DNA from: Chiua virens
Lineage: Eukaryota; Basidiomycota; Agaricomycetes; Boletales; Boletaceae
Assembly (NCBI GenBank): GCA_019787685.1
Contig: JAHNUO010000038.1
Span: forward strand, 186,001-250,000
Direction: 5' to 3'
Length of the DNA: 64,000 nt
The position numbers were made by a program, and so were the translations under genes. Of the stretch, positions 1 through 10,973 are shown piece by piece. The notes beneath the pieces are model-generated. The model ran no database searches. It was not told where the DNA came from and was given only the letters and a program-made list of their open reading frames with translations. Within the stretch, counting starts at the first letter, position 1. Each line of letters opens with the position of its first letter.

Positions 1-297
1 TTTAACGTTTTTCTGCAACATCGATCAAACAGTTAACTTTCGAGCGGAGGAAAACAGAAGGAGACGTACCTGCAAGAGTACGAGGATGCTAGTGATGCCG
101 ACCAAAACGTTCCTGGCCACATCGATCGGAACCAACTCGGTGACTTGTCGTATAATTTGGATGGTAACATCGAGTGTGTTGATAGCGAACTTTGGTCGAC
201 TACTCGACGCAGCTGAAACACAGACGTTGCTCGATGGTTCCTCTTGCCCAACCGTGTTTCCTGAAGTTTTCTGTGGTAACTTGTGTGATACGTACAT
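1..297 (-). CDS. STAND/NACHT-like protein, first exons (partial, runs off left edge)
   Basis: The first exon runs from ATG at 297 down to 70 and codes 76 residues. A 57-base intron follows (69-13, GTACGT...TTGCAG), and a second exon starts at 12 and leaves the window. The end of exon 1 reads VTELVPIDVARNVLVGITSI and continues ILVLLQ. This amphipathic helical segment is what I know from the N-termini of Agaricomycete NACHT/STAND proteins, where a short helical region precedes the NTPase. The NTPase and repeat domains, if present, lie outside the window, so the family call rests on this one segment. Function would be signalling or non-self recognition if correct, which is inference. Confidence 0.5.
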
Positions 298-1604
298 TTT
301 TATAACTTGCGATTATCAACTAACCTTTCCTGAAGACGGGACGAACTTCATAATGCAGGGTGAGCAGATGATGGTTTGGTTGATGCGGACAAACTGTATC
401 AGGGAGGTATGGAGAGAAGCTCGAAGGGATTGAAACGGAGAATCGATGAGAAATGAGTTTGCAACGTGTTGGTAGAGCTGGACAAGGACATAGCGCCTTT
501 CAGATTAACACACTGGCAGAGCGCCTATAGAGGAACCGGCGCTTCCTAAGACGTAAGCGATATTGCGATGGGCCACTCACGTACTACACGTTTGACTCGG
601 GTGGCTCAAGTATTTGGTCCAGTGGTAATCGATGTCACGGTGAGTGCGCGCGAAGGGATACCATGCCCAACACCCAGTGACTGGGGTTCCTTGACAGGTT
701 GTACACGGCGGATTTCAACATGGGAGGGACAAAGTAGCGGGATAGCTTTCTAGTCCATGGGCAAGCACATGCAATAGAACGAACAAGGTACGTCCCAGAT
801 GATGTGAGGATCCTTCCTCTCTTCATTGGCCATATCTCTCACAAATAGTCACCGCCCTCCCTGGTGCCTAGAGTGTGTTCAAGTTGTTGAAGCCCAATGT
901 ACTTGCAAATTTGGACGTCACGGTGTTCGTATTCACGCACGCCATGCATGCAGGTATGAACCTTGTAGAAGACCGTATCCGTGACGAGCAGGAAACATGG
1001 GACACCGCTGAGAAGAATGGGATTGCCATTATACTCCGCTATGCACTCGACGAAGACCAAAAACGACACGCTGATTTTTATAGACTTGCAATACTGCATC
1101 ATGATGGTGCCAGACTCCACAGCCCGGACGAGTGCATTGCACCCACAAGTCTTACTTAATTAGAGACGAGCCTCCGAGTCACTCACTCACTCTCGAACGC
1201 GCCAAGATTCAAGCTGAAGAGCTGCCCAATGGTCACTAAAGCCGATGACTTTGAAGACTCACGATTAACGTACGGTTAATGACTTTCTCAGAATAGTCTG
1301 ATCACTTATTAATTATCCCTTGGCAACTGCCGTGCCACTGCTAGAGGGCCCTCGTTGGCCGCAGATACTGAACAAACTAGTATGTGTGCATCGTGGATTA
1401 CTTCAATGAATTTGATTGCGTAAAGGTAACATTTGATTTTAACTATTACACAGTAAGACTAACAATGACAAGGTTTTCGCAGCCATCGGGGGTTTCGTAC
1501 AGATACAGTTATTTTCGTCGTACAAAGTGAGGGGCGATTCAATTAGCAGGAAGTGCCATGACTGCCACGTGGAGTTGATAAGAAAACGTGCCGCCTACAC
1601 ACCT
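298..1604. other. Intergenic stretch, no supported gene
   Basis: The open frames here are short, lack splice-consistent neighbours and show no recognisable motif on either strand. It probably holds the promoter of the edge gene and the 3' flank of the HABP4-like gene. I see no repeat or RNA gene in it. Confidence 0.5.
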
Positions 1605-2108
1605 CTACACCACAGGAACTCCACTGCGTGCGGCGGGAGAAGTGGATACTGCAGCCGAGGTGCGGGCGATTGCAGATAAATCAATAGCTACAGATGGTGG
1701 TAAGAAACACACGCGATCTCGTGATAGAACGGGATGACCTTCGCCTTTGAAAGCTGTCTTCCTAAAGTCCCTCGCGAGACGCTTCTGCTCCTCGGTCGAG
1801 GAGATGAAGCTTCTTTCGGATTCACTCTTCTCGACTGAAGTGAAGGGTGAACGATTTGGTTCGAGCTACGTGGTGATGAACGCACATGAGTCTCTGCTGC
1901 TTTCTTCCGAGTCTGCAGAAGATGAATGATCTTCGCTCCCTTCAACGTCATAAATTGCAGCTGCTTCGAGGTAGCCCTCGTTGGCGATGCTGCCCCAATT
2001 GTGTTGGCCACTGCCACCCTTGCGAAGGGACTTGTCGAGGCCCGACTTCGACTCAGAGCGGTCCCGTACGCGGGCACGAGGGAAAGTGGCGCGTTCAGTG
2101 CGAGTCAT
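1605..2108 (-). CDS. HABP4/Stm1-type small RNA-binding-like protein
   Basis: Three exons give a clean 133-residue protein: 2108-1886, 1834-1739 and 1687-1605, separated by two 51-base introns (GTGCGT...TTCAG and GTCATC...TGTAG). The N-terminus MTRTERATFPRARVRDRSES is followed by GLDKSLRKGGSGQHNWGS, the glycine/lysine-rich 'NWG' signature of the hyaluronan/mRNA-binding (HABP4/PAI-RBP1/Stm1) family. The C-terminal exon has the conserved AIDLSAIARTSAAVS motif. Family members bind ribosomes or RNA; this short version is a fungal form without the long RGG tail. The upstream in-frame extension to 2252 was rejected because the family begins at MTRTER. It is transcribed away from the 5-phosphatase gene, with 186 bp shared upstream. 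Confidence 0.8.
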
Positions 2109-2294
2109 GAAGTGTGTTTGGATGAGATGGTGGGGGAGAAGGATGAAGAAAGGAAGTGTTGGTAGGGACACTTTATATCCCTCCGCAGTGGAACGGGATC
2201 GCTCCCGTGACGAGTTTAGACAATTCGATATGCGGGGAAGCGTGAGAACCACGCCTGATGACCACGTCGTGTGATCACTCCACCAACCTTAAAC
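2109..2294. promoter_or_regulatory. Shared upstream region of two divergent genes
   Basis: These 186 bases separate the start codons of the HABP4-like gene (-) and the inositol 5-phosphatase gene (+), so they must hold both promoters and 5' UTRs. I see no clear TATA box. This is an inference from gene arrangement. Confidence 0.4.
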
Positions 2295-5200
2295 ATGGCC
2301 AACATCGATCAAGATCATGCCCTCAAGTCGCTTCTACGCTCATCAGAGCACCTTCAGTGCAGCCTGGATGTCGAACCACCCCAAGACCGGACAGACACGG
2401 ACGCCCCTTTAGCACGGCGTTTGATCGCCGTTGTCACCCATCACAGTCATTTGCAACACACAGAGCTGGGTAGGTGAGTGCCACAATTCCATTGGACCCA
2501 GTCCCCCCGTTTCATCACGATTGTTTCATAGTCTGCTCGTCTGCACTGTATCTGAAACGAATAGCGCACCAAAGGTCTTTGATGCTCTACCGATCACCGA
2601 GTATCTGGTTTTGGCAGTCGCCCAGACAGATCCACTTGCCTCTCACGCGGCTAAGGCCGACCCAAGCAAGACCAGGTCTGGTAAGTCCTTTTTTCCCTCT
2701 TAAACCTCGGTTCGCCCAATCTAACTAGATGTCGTGAGCTTGGCTTCTCACCATCAGACGTGATACGCAGGACGCCACACCGCTTGAATTCACAATTCGT
2801 AATCGTGATACCCAGGAATTGCAAAATTTCATCGCGCAGTGTCGCCGTTTGAAGCAGAACGCGAGTACGCGTGTGCTCCAACGAGCTACCCAGACGATTC
2901 TAACGATTCGCCTTTCAAGCTTCCACACACCCAATCAGTACCGATTTTACTTGGATTGAGGCGTATCTCTTGGACCCATCGTCCCGCCGTCTGGATCTCC
3001 GCCTTCGTAAGCAGCCAGTGCATACACGCTTGTCTCCCGCTATCGCTGGTCTCCCTGGAGACGACAGCTCGGATATTACAATCGTGCGGCGTGACTGGAT
3101 CGAAAAGGTTGCTATCAGAGAGGCATCCAGCGACAGCGTAAAGCGCCTCAAGTGTGTCGTCCCTTCGGCTGTTTCGTGCCCTCGATTCACCACTCTACAG
3201 AATACGTCTCGGGACCTTTAACGTCAATGGAAAGGCACCCTCACAGGATCTATACCCGTGGTTACGTAGTTCCGAAGCGCAAAATCAGACAAAGACTGGC
3301 TGGATATCCCCTTTGAAGCTTTCGCTGTTTGAAGTCCCCTCAGAATCACTTTTTCAAGGTTCGATTATTGCAGCTTTCTCGTGGCTCTTGCTCGAGTCGT
3401 GACTGTTTGTAGAATTGCGCAAAGGCAACCCGTCGACTAGCACACTTGGTGTACAAGCTTTTGGGGATCCAGATATTCTGGTTCTGGGTTTCCAGGAGTT
3501 GGATCTTTCGACCGAAGCGCTGTTATATGCCTCGAGCACACTCAAAGAAGATGAGTGGTTGACATCCATATTGGCTGGTCTTGGTGAGAAGCGTGTGCTG
3601 TACGACAAGGTATGCCATTATCAACCGAACAAGACCGAAGTTGATTAACACGGGTATCACGAGCTTATTTCAAGGCAACTTGTGGGGATGCTACTCATCG
3701 TCATTGTAAAGAAAGCACTTGTTCCTTGTTTCACTGATGTTCGGTCGTGTGACGTTGGTTCAGGTATTATGGGATTCATGGTATCCGACCACCATCCTTT
3801 TTGGTGTATTCAGGATACTCATGCAATAGTCTATAGGGAAACAAAGGAGCCACGGCTATCAGATTAGAATTTACTCCGAACCCATCTTCAGATCCCCAGA
3901 TTACAGGATACCGTCCGACCATCCTGACGTTCGTTAATGCGCATCTTGCAGCTTCGGACGAAATGGTAGAGAGGCGGAATTACGATTTTCAGCAACTGAG
4001 TGGATCTCTCACGTTCCATCCAAATGGACATAACGGCAGTTATCCGTCAACTTCATTCCTGAGGGATACCTATAGCATATACCACAGTGATGTGCTCTTC
4101 TGGATGGTGCGTTTACTTCCCTCACAGAATGCAACGGTAGCTCAGATTCGTCTAGGGAGGTAAATCGTTTCATCGAGGCCGGGAATGCGACTTATACTAT
4201 TCATTTAGACCTCAATTACCGGTTAGACTTACCCGACGTGGACGTAAGGAAGCTGTTGTTCTCGCATCAGTCAAGTATAGATTGCACACAGACGCTGTTG
4301 CTATATGACCAGCTTAGGGCTGCTATACGGGCAAATAAGGCCTTCTCTGGTTTCACTGAACTTCAGATTACCCATAATCCGTACGTGGCCGAACTCCGTG
4401 TTTGTAGCATTAATGTTTACGCTGTTAACAATAGCACGTACCGCTTAGCTCTGGGTGTGGCAAAGGATAAGCTAGGATATGACACAAAGTAGGCGTTCTC
4501 CGAACGCGTGTGTTGGGATGGATAATTCTCAATGTGCAGACTAGGCGTAAACCTGCCTGGACGGACCGCATTTTGCACATGACAGGCCCTGACGTGACGA
4601 TGGCACAAGTAGCATATAGGAGTCATCCGGAAATCACGATGAGCGATCATCAGCCTGTCTCTGCTGATTTTGATATTTCCGTGCGTACTCGTGATATCTG
4701 TCAGGGTGGCACTCAGGGTTCACCGAAGGAGGTTCGTCTCGTCGCAGGTGGCTTTGGTCGATCAGTCGCAGTATGAGAATTCGGTGTTGGCACTGCGTCG
4801 CGAACTGGCTGGCTTTGAACATTCGGAGCACAGACCAAAGATCAAGATTCAGCCACTTGCGATAGATTTTGGGACCGTCAAGTAAGTCCGATGTCTTTGT
4901 CATACCGCATACAAACATGAGATCGATCTGGCAGATACAAGGAAGTTATTCGTCGCGAAGCAGTTTTACAAAACGAGGGCGATGTGAGTGTCTCGTAATG
5001 AGGAGTGGGTCATCGGATGTAGGTTGACCTTATGCTTGAATGTAGATTCCATGCGTATTTCGCTTCGTGGGCACTGGAACTGTTCCAGAATCTATTTGTG
5101 AGTACCTCCCCGATGCCTCGTTGCCCGCATCTCTGAGAATTTAATGTCCATAATACGTCATCGTAGCACCCTCATGGCTCCGCATTGAACCTATGGTGGT

Positions 5201-6434
5201 ACGTCGTGCGAACCAGACCACAAGGCCTACTCGGATCTTTCCGTTATCTAGGGACTCATGCGGCCTCGCGAAAAGACGACCATCGTATTATCAGCTTACG
5301 TCGATGACGATTCTGCAGCCAAGCTGAACTTGGGTTCCCCGAAGCTCGATTCCACGCTCATCGTGCACACGGCGCTGGGCAAAGACGACTTCGTCGCCGT
5401 CTCCGGAAACTATCGTACGTTCATCTCTTCTTCATAACGTCTTCCCACCCCTCTTCTCTCCACGGGCGTAAGAAGTGCGTGGCAGTGCTGATGCTGATTT
5501 ACGTCTCGCGTCCACCCAGAGTACACGTGTTTCGCAAACACCCTTGAGAGGCTCACGCGATTGGTCGGGCCGATCAGGAAGTTCGCGTCGCCCGAAGCAT
5601 TGATGCCTGCTGACCAGGCTATCAATGCACCGAGAGAGATCATGCGACTTATCAACTGGATGATGACGCACGTTTCTGCCACTGTGCGTACCACACGTCC
5701 TTGTGGTGGGCAATGACGTTCATTGACCTCCTGGTGCACGGTTCAGGACGCACTGTTTGCGCACTCAGTGCTGCCTCAGCCGCTTGCACGCTTGTGTCAC
5801 GTCATAAGAGAGGTGGGTCGGCTGCGTCATTGGCAAGCGCGGATGGTGCAGGCGACTGATGGGTCGTCATAGTGTCTCGACACGGGGGACGAGTTTCCCT
5901 TTGAGTTTCCTCCAGAGGGTGATGGTAGGAGCGGCGGAGACCCGCCTCGGAACACGGTCGTTGCGGCGTTTGCCAGCACGCTCGTCGCCCTCCTCGATTC
6001 GCTGATCGAGCCGGTCGTTCCTGCGCGCCTGCACGCGCGGTGCCTGCAGGTGAAGGACAAGGACGAAGCGTTTGAGGATGCTCGACGCGTTTCCGCACGA
6101 GAGTATCAACTGTAGGTGAACGTCGTCGTCCTGGCGTCGCCTGGGTTTGCTGACCGGTCTGACGTGCGGCGTACAGGTGTGGATATCGTTGACAGCGTTC
6201 TTACACTACAGTCGTCCAAAAGGGCATGTCAAATCGCGACGCCTCCAATCTAACGAGCCAGAGACTGGGTAAGTTTGAATTTCTGTCGTTGAATCATAGT
6301 GTTTCGTGCCGTGCATTGACGAGAGATTAGCAAGTATCTTTGCGCCTGTCTTACTTCGCGACGATCCAACAGGTGTTCATGCAAGAGCATCGCCCGTCGG
6401 AAAATGTGACTTTCTCCTTCGATTCATCGACTAG
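2295..6434 (+). CDS. Type II inositol polyphosphate 5-phosphatase, OCRL/INPP5B-like, with RhoGAP-like C-terminus
   Basis: A multi-exon gene that should remove the 5-phosphate of phosphoinositides such as PI(4,5)P2 on endosome/Golgi membranes. Catalytic motifs appear in order: GTFNVNGKAPSQDLYPWL near 3216, VLGFQELDLSTEALLY near 3480, VNAHLAASDE..ERRNYD near 3932, DLNYRLDLPD near 4209, RKPAWTDRILHMTG near 4542 and SDHQPVSADF near 4641. Then comes an ASH-like beta domain (KIKIQPLAIDFGTVK near 4840; TTIVLSAYVDDDS near 5281) and a RhoGAP-like domain ending in ASPVGKCDFLLRFID and stop 6432-6434. This order is that of OCRL/INPP5B. The start MANIDQDHALKS fits a first exon joined to LLVCTVSETNSAP by a 58-base intron (2474-2531). 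One frame problem lies at 4106, just before the DLNYR motif, where a G seems to be missing for FWMGDLNYR. Other exon borders were not all resolved. Confidence 0.85.
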
Positions 6435-6517
6435 TGTTTCGATATCGATATCCATGAATGATGTGTTTTTGACATTGCTTATTACTGCTATGGTGTACAC
6501 TTGACCACTCATCCCAT

Positions 6518-8099
6518 CTATGCAAAAAGCTTCTTGTATGCCTTCTTCTCCTTCTCTTTCAGCTCCTTTTCGTGTTGTGCGATCTTGGCAAGTTCGGTGG
6601 AGATGGCTGCCTTGAGGTTGAGAGGATCCTCCGTCTCGAGAACACTGTTGGCTTCTAATAAGTCGCTCTTTGCCCCATCGTCGTCTTTCAGGGCCACCTT
6701 GGCGAGCGCGCGACGGTACAGTGCTTTGGCTGTGGTCGCGTCCCGATGATTAGACGTTCTGAGATGATGGAAATGATGTGGCGCACCTTTATGTTCTGTC
6801 TTGACCGCCAGCAGGAACTGCTCGAGACGTCTGATGCACGGCCTGCGTGGGGTCAGGCGGCTTGAACGCGGAGCGCAGCGAGGGCAGAGTTGATTAGCAA
6901 GACTGTCCGGAGTTCGTCAAACTCGGCTTTCCTATCAGGCGTCGCGTCGTCCGGCAGGGATGGGTGCTGGTCAAGGTATCTCAACGACTCTGGGGAACAT
7001 CCATTTAGCCATCCGGGATACACGACGCCGAAAGACAGCTCGACGTACTGAGGTACTTGTCCAATGCTCCGGACGTGTTCGGTTCGCCTCTTTTGGACCC
7101 GTCGTCGTTCTTGCCGGTGAGCAACGCATTTCCGATGTTCTTAATGGCGTTGGCGGCCGTGAATGCGTACTCATAGTCTTCTGGCGCATGGGGATCGTCT
7201 TCGGGGTAGTCTTCGTAATTGTCACCGTCGGGGCTCGCCGAGTCCGTCAAAGACGGATCGTCGGGGGAGAGAACACCGCAGGCAGCGATGACGATGGGTT
7301 TCGTAGGGACCTCACCAGACGTCGTCGGGTGATGTTCGATCCTGCGGACTGGCGAGGCGCGTGTGAGACGACCAGCAGAGGGGAACAAAGGGGAGACGTA
7401 CCGAGCGATTTTCCCTTGATGACTTCGCCAAACACGACGTGTTTCCCGTCCAGATGAGGTGTCTCTGCGACAGTGATGAAGAATTGGGAACCGTTGGTAT
7501 CTTTACCTGCGTTGGCCTGTCGGACATCACGGTGTTGAGAGCACGCACAGGCTCGCAGGAGGGACCATTCATACCATGGAGAGTAGGAAGGGTCTATCAT
7601 GGTTTACGGGGAACGTCTCGTCTGCAAACTTTTCGCCGTAGATGGACTCGCCGCCGGTACCTAGACCGTCACGCGCAGCTGGGATGAGCACTACTCAAAG
7701 ACGGGAAACGAGATCTGGCTACCGTTTCCAGCCGTGAAGTCGCCACCTTGGCACATGAACCTATAATGAAAGCGGGGTCAAGGCCTGATCCGCGCATCCT
7801 CAAGGGACTAGTTTGAGGGAAGAAGACGCGCACCCTTTGATGACGCGGTGGAATCCGGATCCGGCATAGTGAAGCGGTTTTCCTGCACCACCGATGCCCT
7901 TTTCGCCGGTGCAGAGGGCACCTGTGGAGGTGGATCATCGATGATCGTTCGGTTTGTGGGGATCAGGGTAGACGTACGGAAGTTCTCAGCGGTCTTTGGG
8001 ACTAAGTCTGCATAGAGAGAGAATATGACACGACCGATTGGTTTACCGTCGATGGTGATGTCAAAGTAAGTGAGCGGACGCGCTAGCGGACTCGGACAT
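6518..8099 (-). CDS. Cyp40-type peptidyl-prolyl cis-trans isomerase (cyclophilin + TPR)
   Basis: A cyclophilin domain is followed by a TPR-type C-terminus, the architecture of Cyp40/CPR6, which acts as an Hsp90 co-chaperone. Visible pieces read on the minus strand: [53 protein letters not shown] / [40 protein letters not shown] and [13 protein letters not shown]. The acidic linker [20 protein letters not shown] comes next, then helices ending [13 protein letters not shown] and stop 6520-6518. The FMCQGGDF and QFFIT catalytic motifs are kept. Introns interrupt NG|TGG, SM|ANAG and SL|VRR. Two places break frame: between the ATG at 8099 and PLTYFD (around 8078), and in the first TPR near 6868-6845. 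Its 3' end faces the 5-phosphatase gene 83 bp away. Confidence 0.85.
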
Positions 8100-8289
8100 G
8101 ACGAGGAAGCAAGACTCTGAGAGAGACGCGCTCAGCGAACGTCTTTACGTAAATAACCTAGAAAATGCGAGAACGTTAGCACCTAGGCGTCAACAAGAAC
8201 ACTGCGCCCAACGAACCGAGGACAAGCAAGACTATTCCGAAGATTAAGATTTTACTCTACTTGCTAGTCGTCCTCAAGTCTGCTCATAG

Positions 8290-10568
8290 ATGACCTCACT
8301 GAACGAGGCCCCATTTGACTGTCCAACCCTCCAGAACCTCAACGTCGATGAAGCTCTCATTGATACATCCTCCCCGTCAGACTAGTGAAAATGGCTCTCC
8401 GCATTCCAAGCCAGTATTCCAAGCCAGAACATGGTTTTGGAAAGACATGTTGACACTCACATGGAACTTTCGGACAATCCGCGGCCATCTAGCCATTCGC
8501 AAGTTATTGGACGTTCGCCTCGCTGCGACTGGCTTGTCGACGTTCCACCTCCTTAAGGACGCGACAAGGGGACCGGCTGTCGTCACACCATTTCCTGATC
8601 TTCTGTTCATACGATTCTGTTTCGACTTTCAAACCACGCAGGGGAAAGGCACCGCTGTCGCTTTCTTGGTCCCCACCCCTGACGGCGATTGGAAGGCATG
8701 GTCCTTGCTTACTTACCTCGGCGGCCTCAAGGCGCGTCTCGGCGCGTCTCACAGATCATGATAACTGGCAGAATCGACGACAACGTCAGGCAGAGTTTGG
8801 GGACGCCGATCCTACGGTACTTATCATAGGCGCCAGTCACAACAGGCTCGACCTGGCAGCGAGATTGACCCACCTGGGCGTCTCTACGCTCATTATCGAC
8901 AGAAATCAAAGGGTCGACGATAATATGCGATCATGATGTAATTTTTTCTCTGTATGCTCAACTGACCTACAACTTGAATAGTGAGAATCGTTACAATGCT
9001 TTGGTGACTGATGCGGTGTACATGCTGTCTAACAAGTCATGCATCCGTTCAGCGTCCAGTCAATTGCCATACCTAGAGTGAGTAGACACCGTATACCTTC
9101 CATGGTTTGAATTACCACCTCGCGTTTCGTCAGTTTTCCCAAGACACTCCCAACCTACTGTCCGGCCTCAAGGTACCTTTAACATACCTACATGTATACA
9201 CTCTCATCTTTCATAAATGGCTCATTGGCTCGAATCGTATGCATTGGCTCTTGATCTCAGTTGATTTTCCTCCTCGATATCATGGTCATACATCTCGTAT
9301 TTGCGACTGGTTTGGGTGGTGGGATTCCAAATATCCCCGACATCCCTGGAAAGGTGGGTTGCTCGTGTCCACTCGGGTTTATGGTTGGGTGCAAAATCTT
9401 TGTGATCAGGAGTCGTACGTGGCATTGTCTTGCACTCTTCCCGGTTCACTTCTGGGGTGAAACATCAAGCCTGAGGGGAAAAAGCAATTGTTGTTTGTAC
9501 TGGGAATTCAGGTTTGTTTACGGTAATTCTAATTGGTATCAGGCGCATACTCAAATTTCCATAGCAAATGATATACCAAACAACATGTATCGCTACGGAT
9601 GCAAGGCAACAATGTACACCCTACTGGTTCACTTTTAACGATCTTTACCCGCCAACGAAGGATTCAGCGTTCAGCTACATGTGTCATTTCCAGAGGAGCG
9701 CTTGAAGCCATTCTTGAAGGTACGACGAGACTTCTTGCTGTTATGCACCACCCTTATTATTGTGTCTTGTTCGCGCGCGTACCCAGAAACGTATAACGAA
9801 CGTATTCCGACCGAATTTGCAGACCTCCTTAGCGAGGCGCGTCTACATCCAACACAAAAACATTTGCGGAAAGCCCTGATAGTACATATTGCAAGCGGGA
9901 AGGACAAGTGTGTAATACCACTCCTGCTGATCTTCTCAAGGCTGACCCTGCAAACAAGGGAGCTCCTTGACAACTTAGCCAAGGCCGAGTTCCAAACTTG
10001 GCTTGGCCCGGATGGCACAGGTTTCTTACCATTACTTTTTCAGAAGGGGGACTGTATGTTGGTCAGTCATATGCATCTCCTGTGATTGGACGTGTATACA
10101 TTCATACTTTATTAGACAGCGGAACGGTACTGGATAGAGATGTTATTGTTTTTGCGACAGGGTGAGTTGTATCTTACGGGATATCGGATCTGCTTTCTCA
10201 TCTTGGCTCCGTAAATCATCGTGGTCGACGAACATGCGATCAAGCCTTGGAGATATGCGTACTTCTATAAGCGAAGTCTGTGGTGCCGATGTTGCAGTAA
10301 AGGTGGGGAAAGTATGGGGTTTGGATACAGAAAGAAAATTGAATGGAGTATGGAGGAAGACTGGGCATCCAAGGCTGTGGATCGCGATGTGTAAGCCTCT
10401 CTTCAGATGCATGATGATTATGGATCTATTCTCCGCATCGCTGATCTTCCACTCGTTGCATCTCGCGCTTCGTATGTGTATATTTCTTGATGTGCTCGGT
10501 ACAGGATTGAGACGGGTTACAGATATCAAGGACCATCGAAGAAGGACGGTGACGTTTACACAGCGTGA
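8290..10568 (+). pseudogene. NTF2-like/flavin-dependent monooxygenase, tandem copy 1 (decayed)
   Basis: This is the first of four direct repeats of a gene with an NTF2-like N-terminus fused to a class B flavin monooxygenase (FMO/YUCCA-like). Compared with copies 2 and 3 it has a premature TAG at 8383-8385, and 31 bases are lost near 8430, between GAACATGG repeats. The FAD loop reads IIGASHNRLDLAA where the others have GAGHGG or GAGHSG, so two glycines of GxGxxG are gone. Later parts (ATGLGGGIPNIPDIPGK near 9310; FSRLTLQTRELLDNL near 9937) are still recognisable but shifted between frames. The 3' end has lost bases in the segment aligned with AIEEGIV. Several independent lesions make this a real pseudogene, not a sequencing artefact. 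Confidence 0.8.
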
Positions 10569-10973
10569 GCAAAGTTAGGTGATCATATGCATGGACTTGG
10601 CGAGTGCACGAAAGACAGAATATAGGTAATGGTTACTAGTGAATCCAATTAGAAAGTGCGAGAATTAGGCTAGGGAACGGGCTGTAAAGTTGCTGTGTAT
10701 GTATGTGACTTGGAGCGTATCAGTATTGTTCTGCCGCGGTACTCCGATACAGGTTAGCAACGCCCGTCGGAAGCTGAAACCGCTGGATCTCGGGCATTCA
10801 AGTTGGCGTTCTCCGAACAGTTCGGACAGATTTTAATCCTCCGGCATGTTCTCAAGTACTCGAAGCTGTGATGGTCGTATGCCAGTTCACTAATAATACC
10901 GCACCCGAGAGTTCCCTGAATGACCTTCTTAAGACTTCGTTGCTGAACAACCCTTCGACGAGTCTGCTCACAG

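Noticed and set aside
1866..2252. N-terminal extension of the HABP4-like gene to 2252
   Set aside because: The family begins at MTRTER (2108); the extra residues look like translated 5' UTR.
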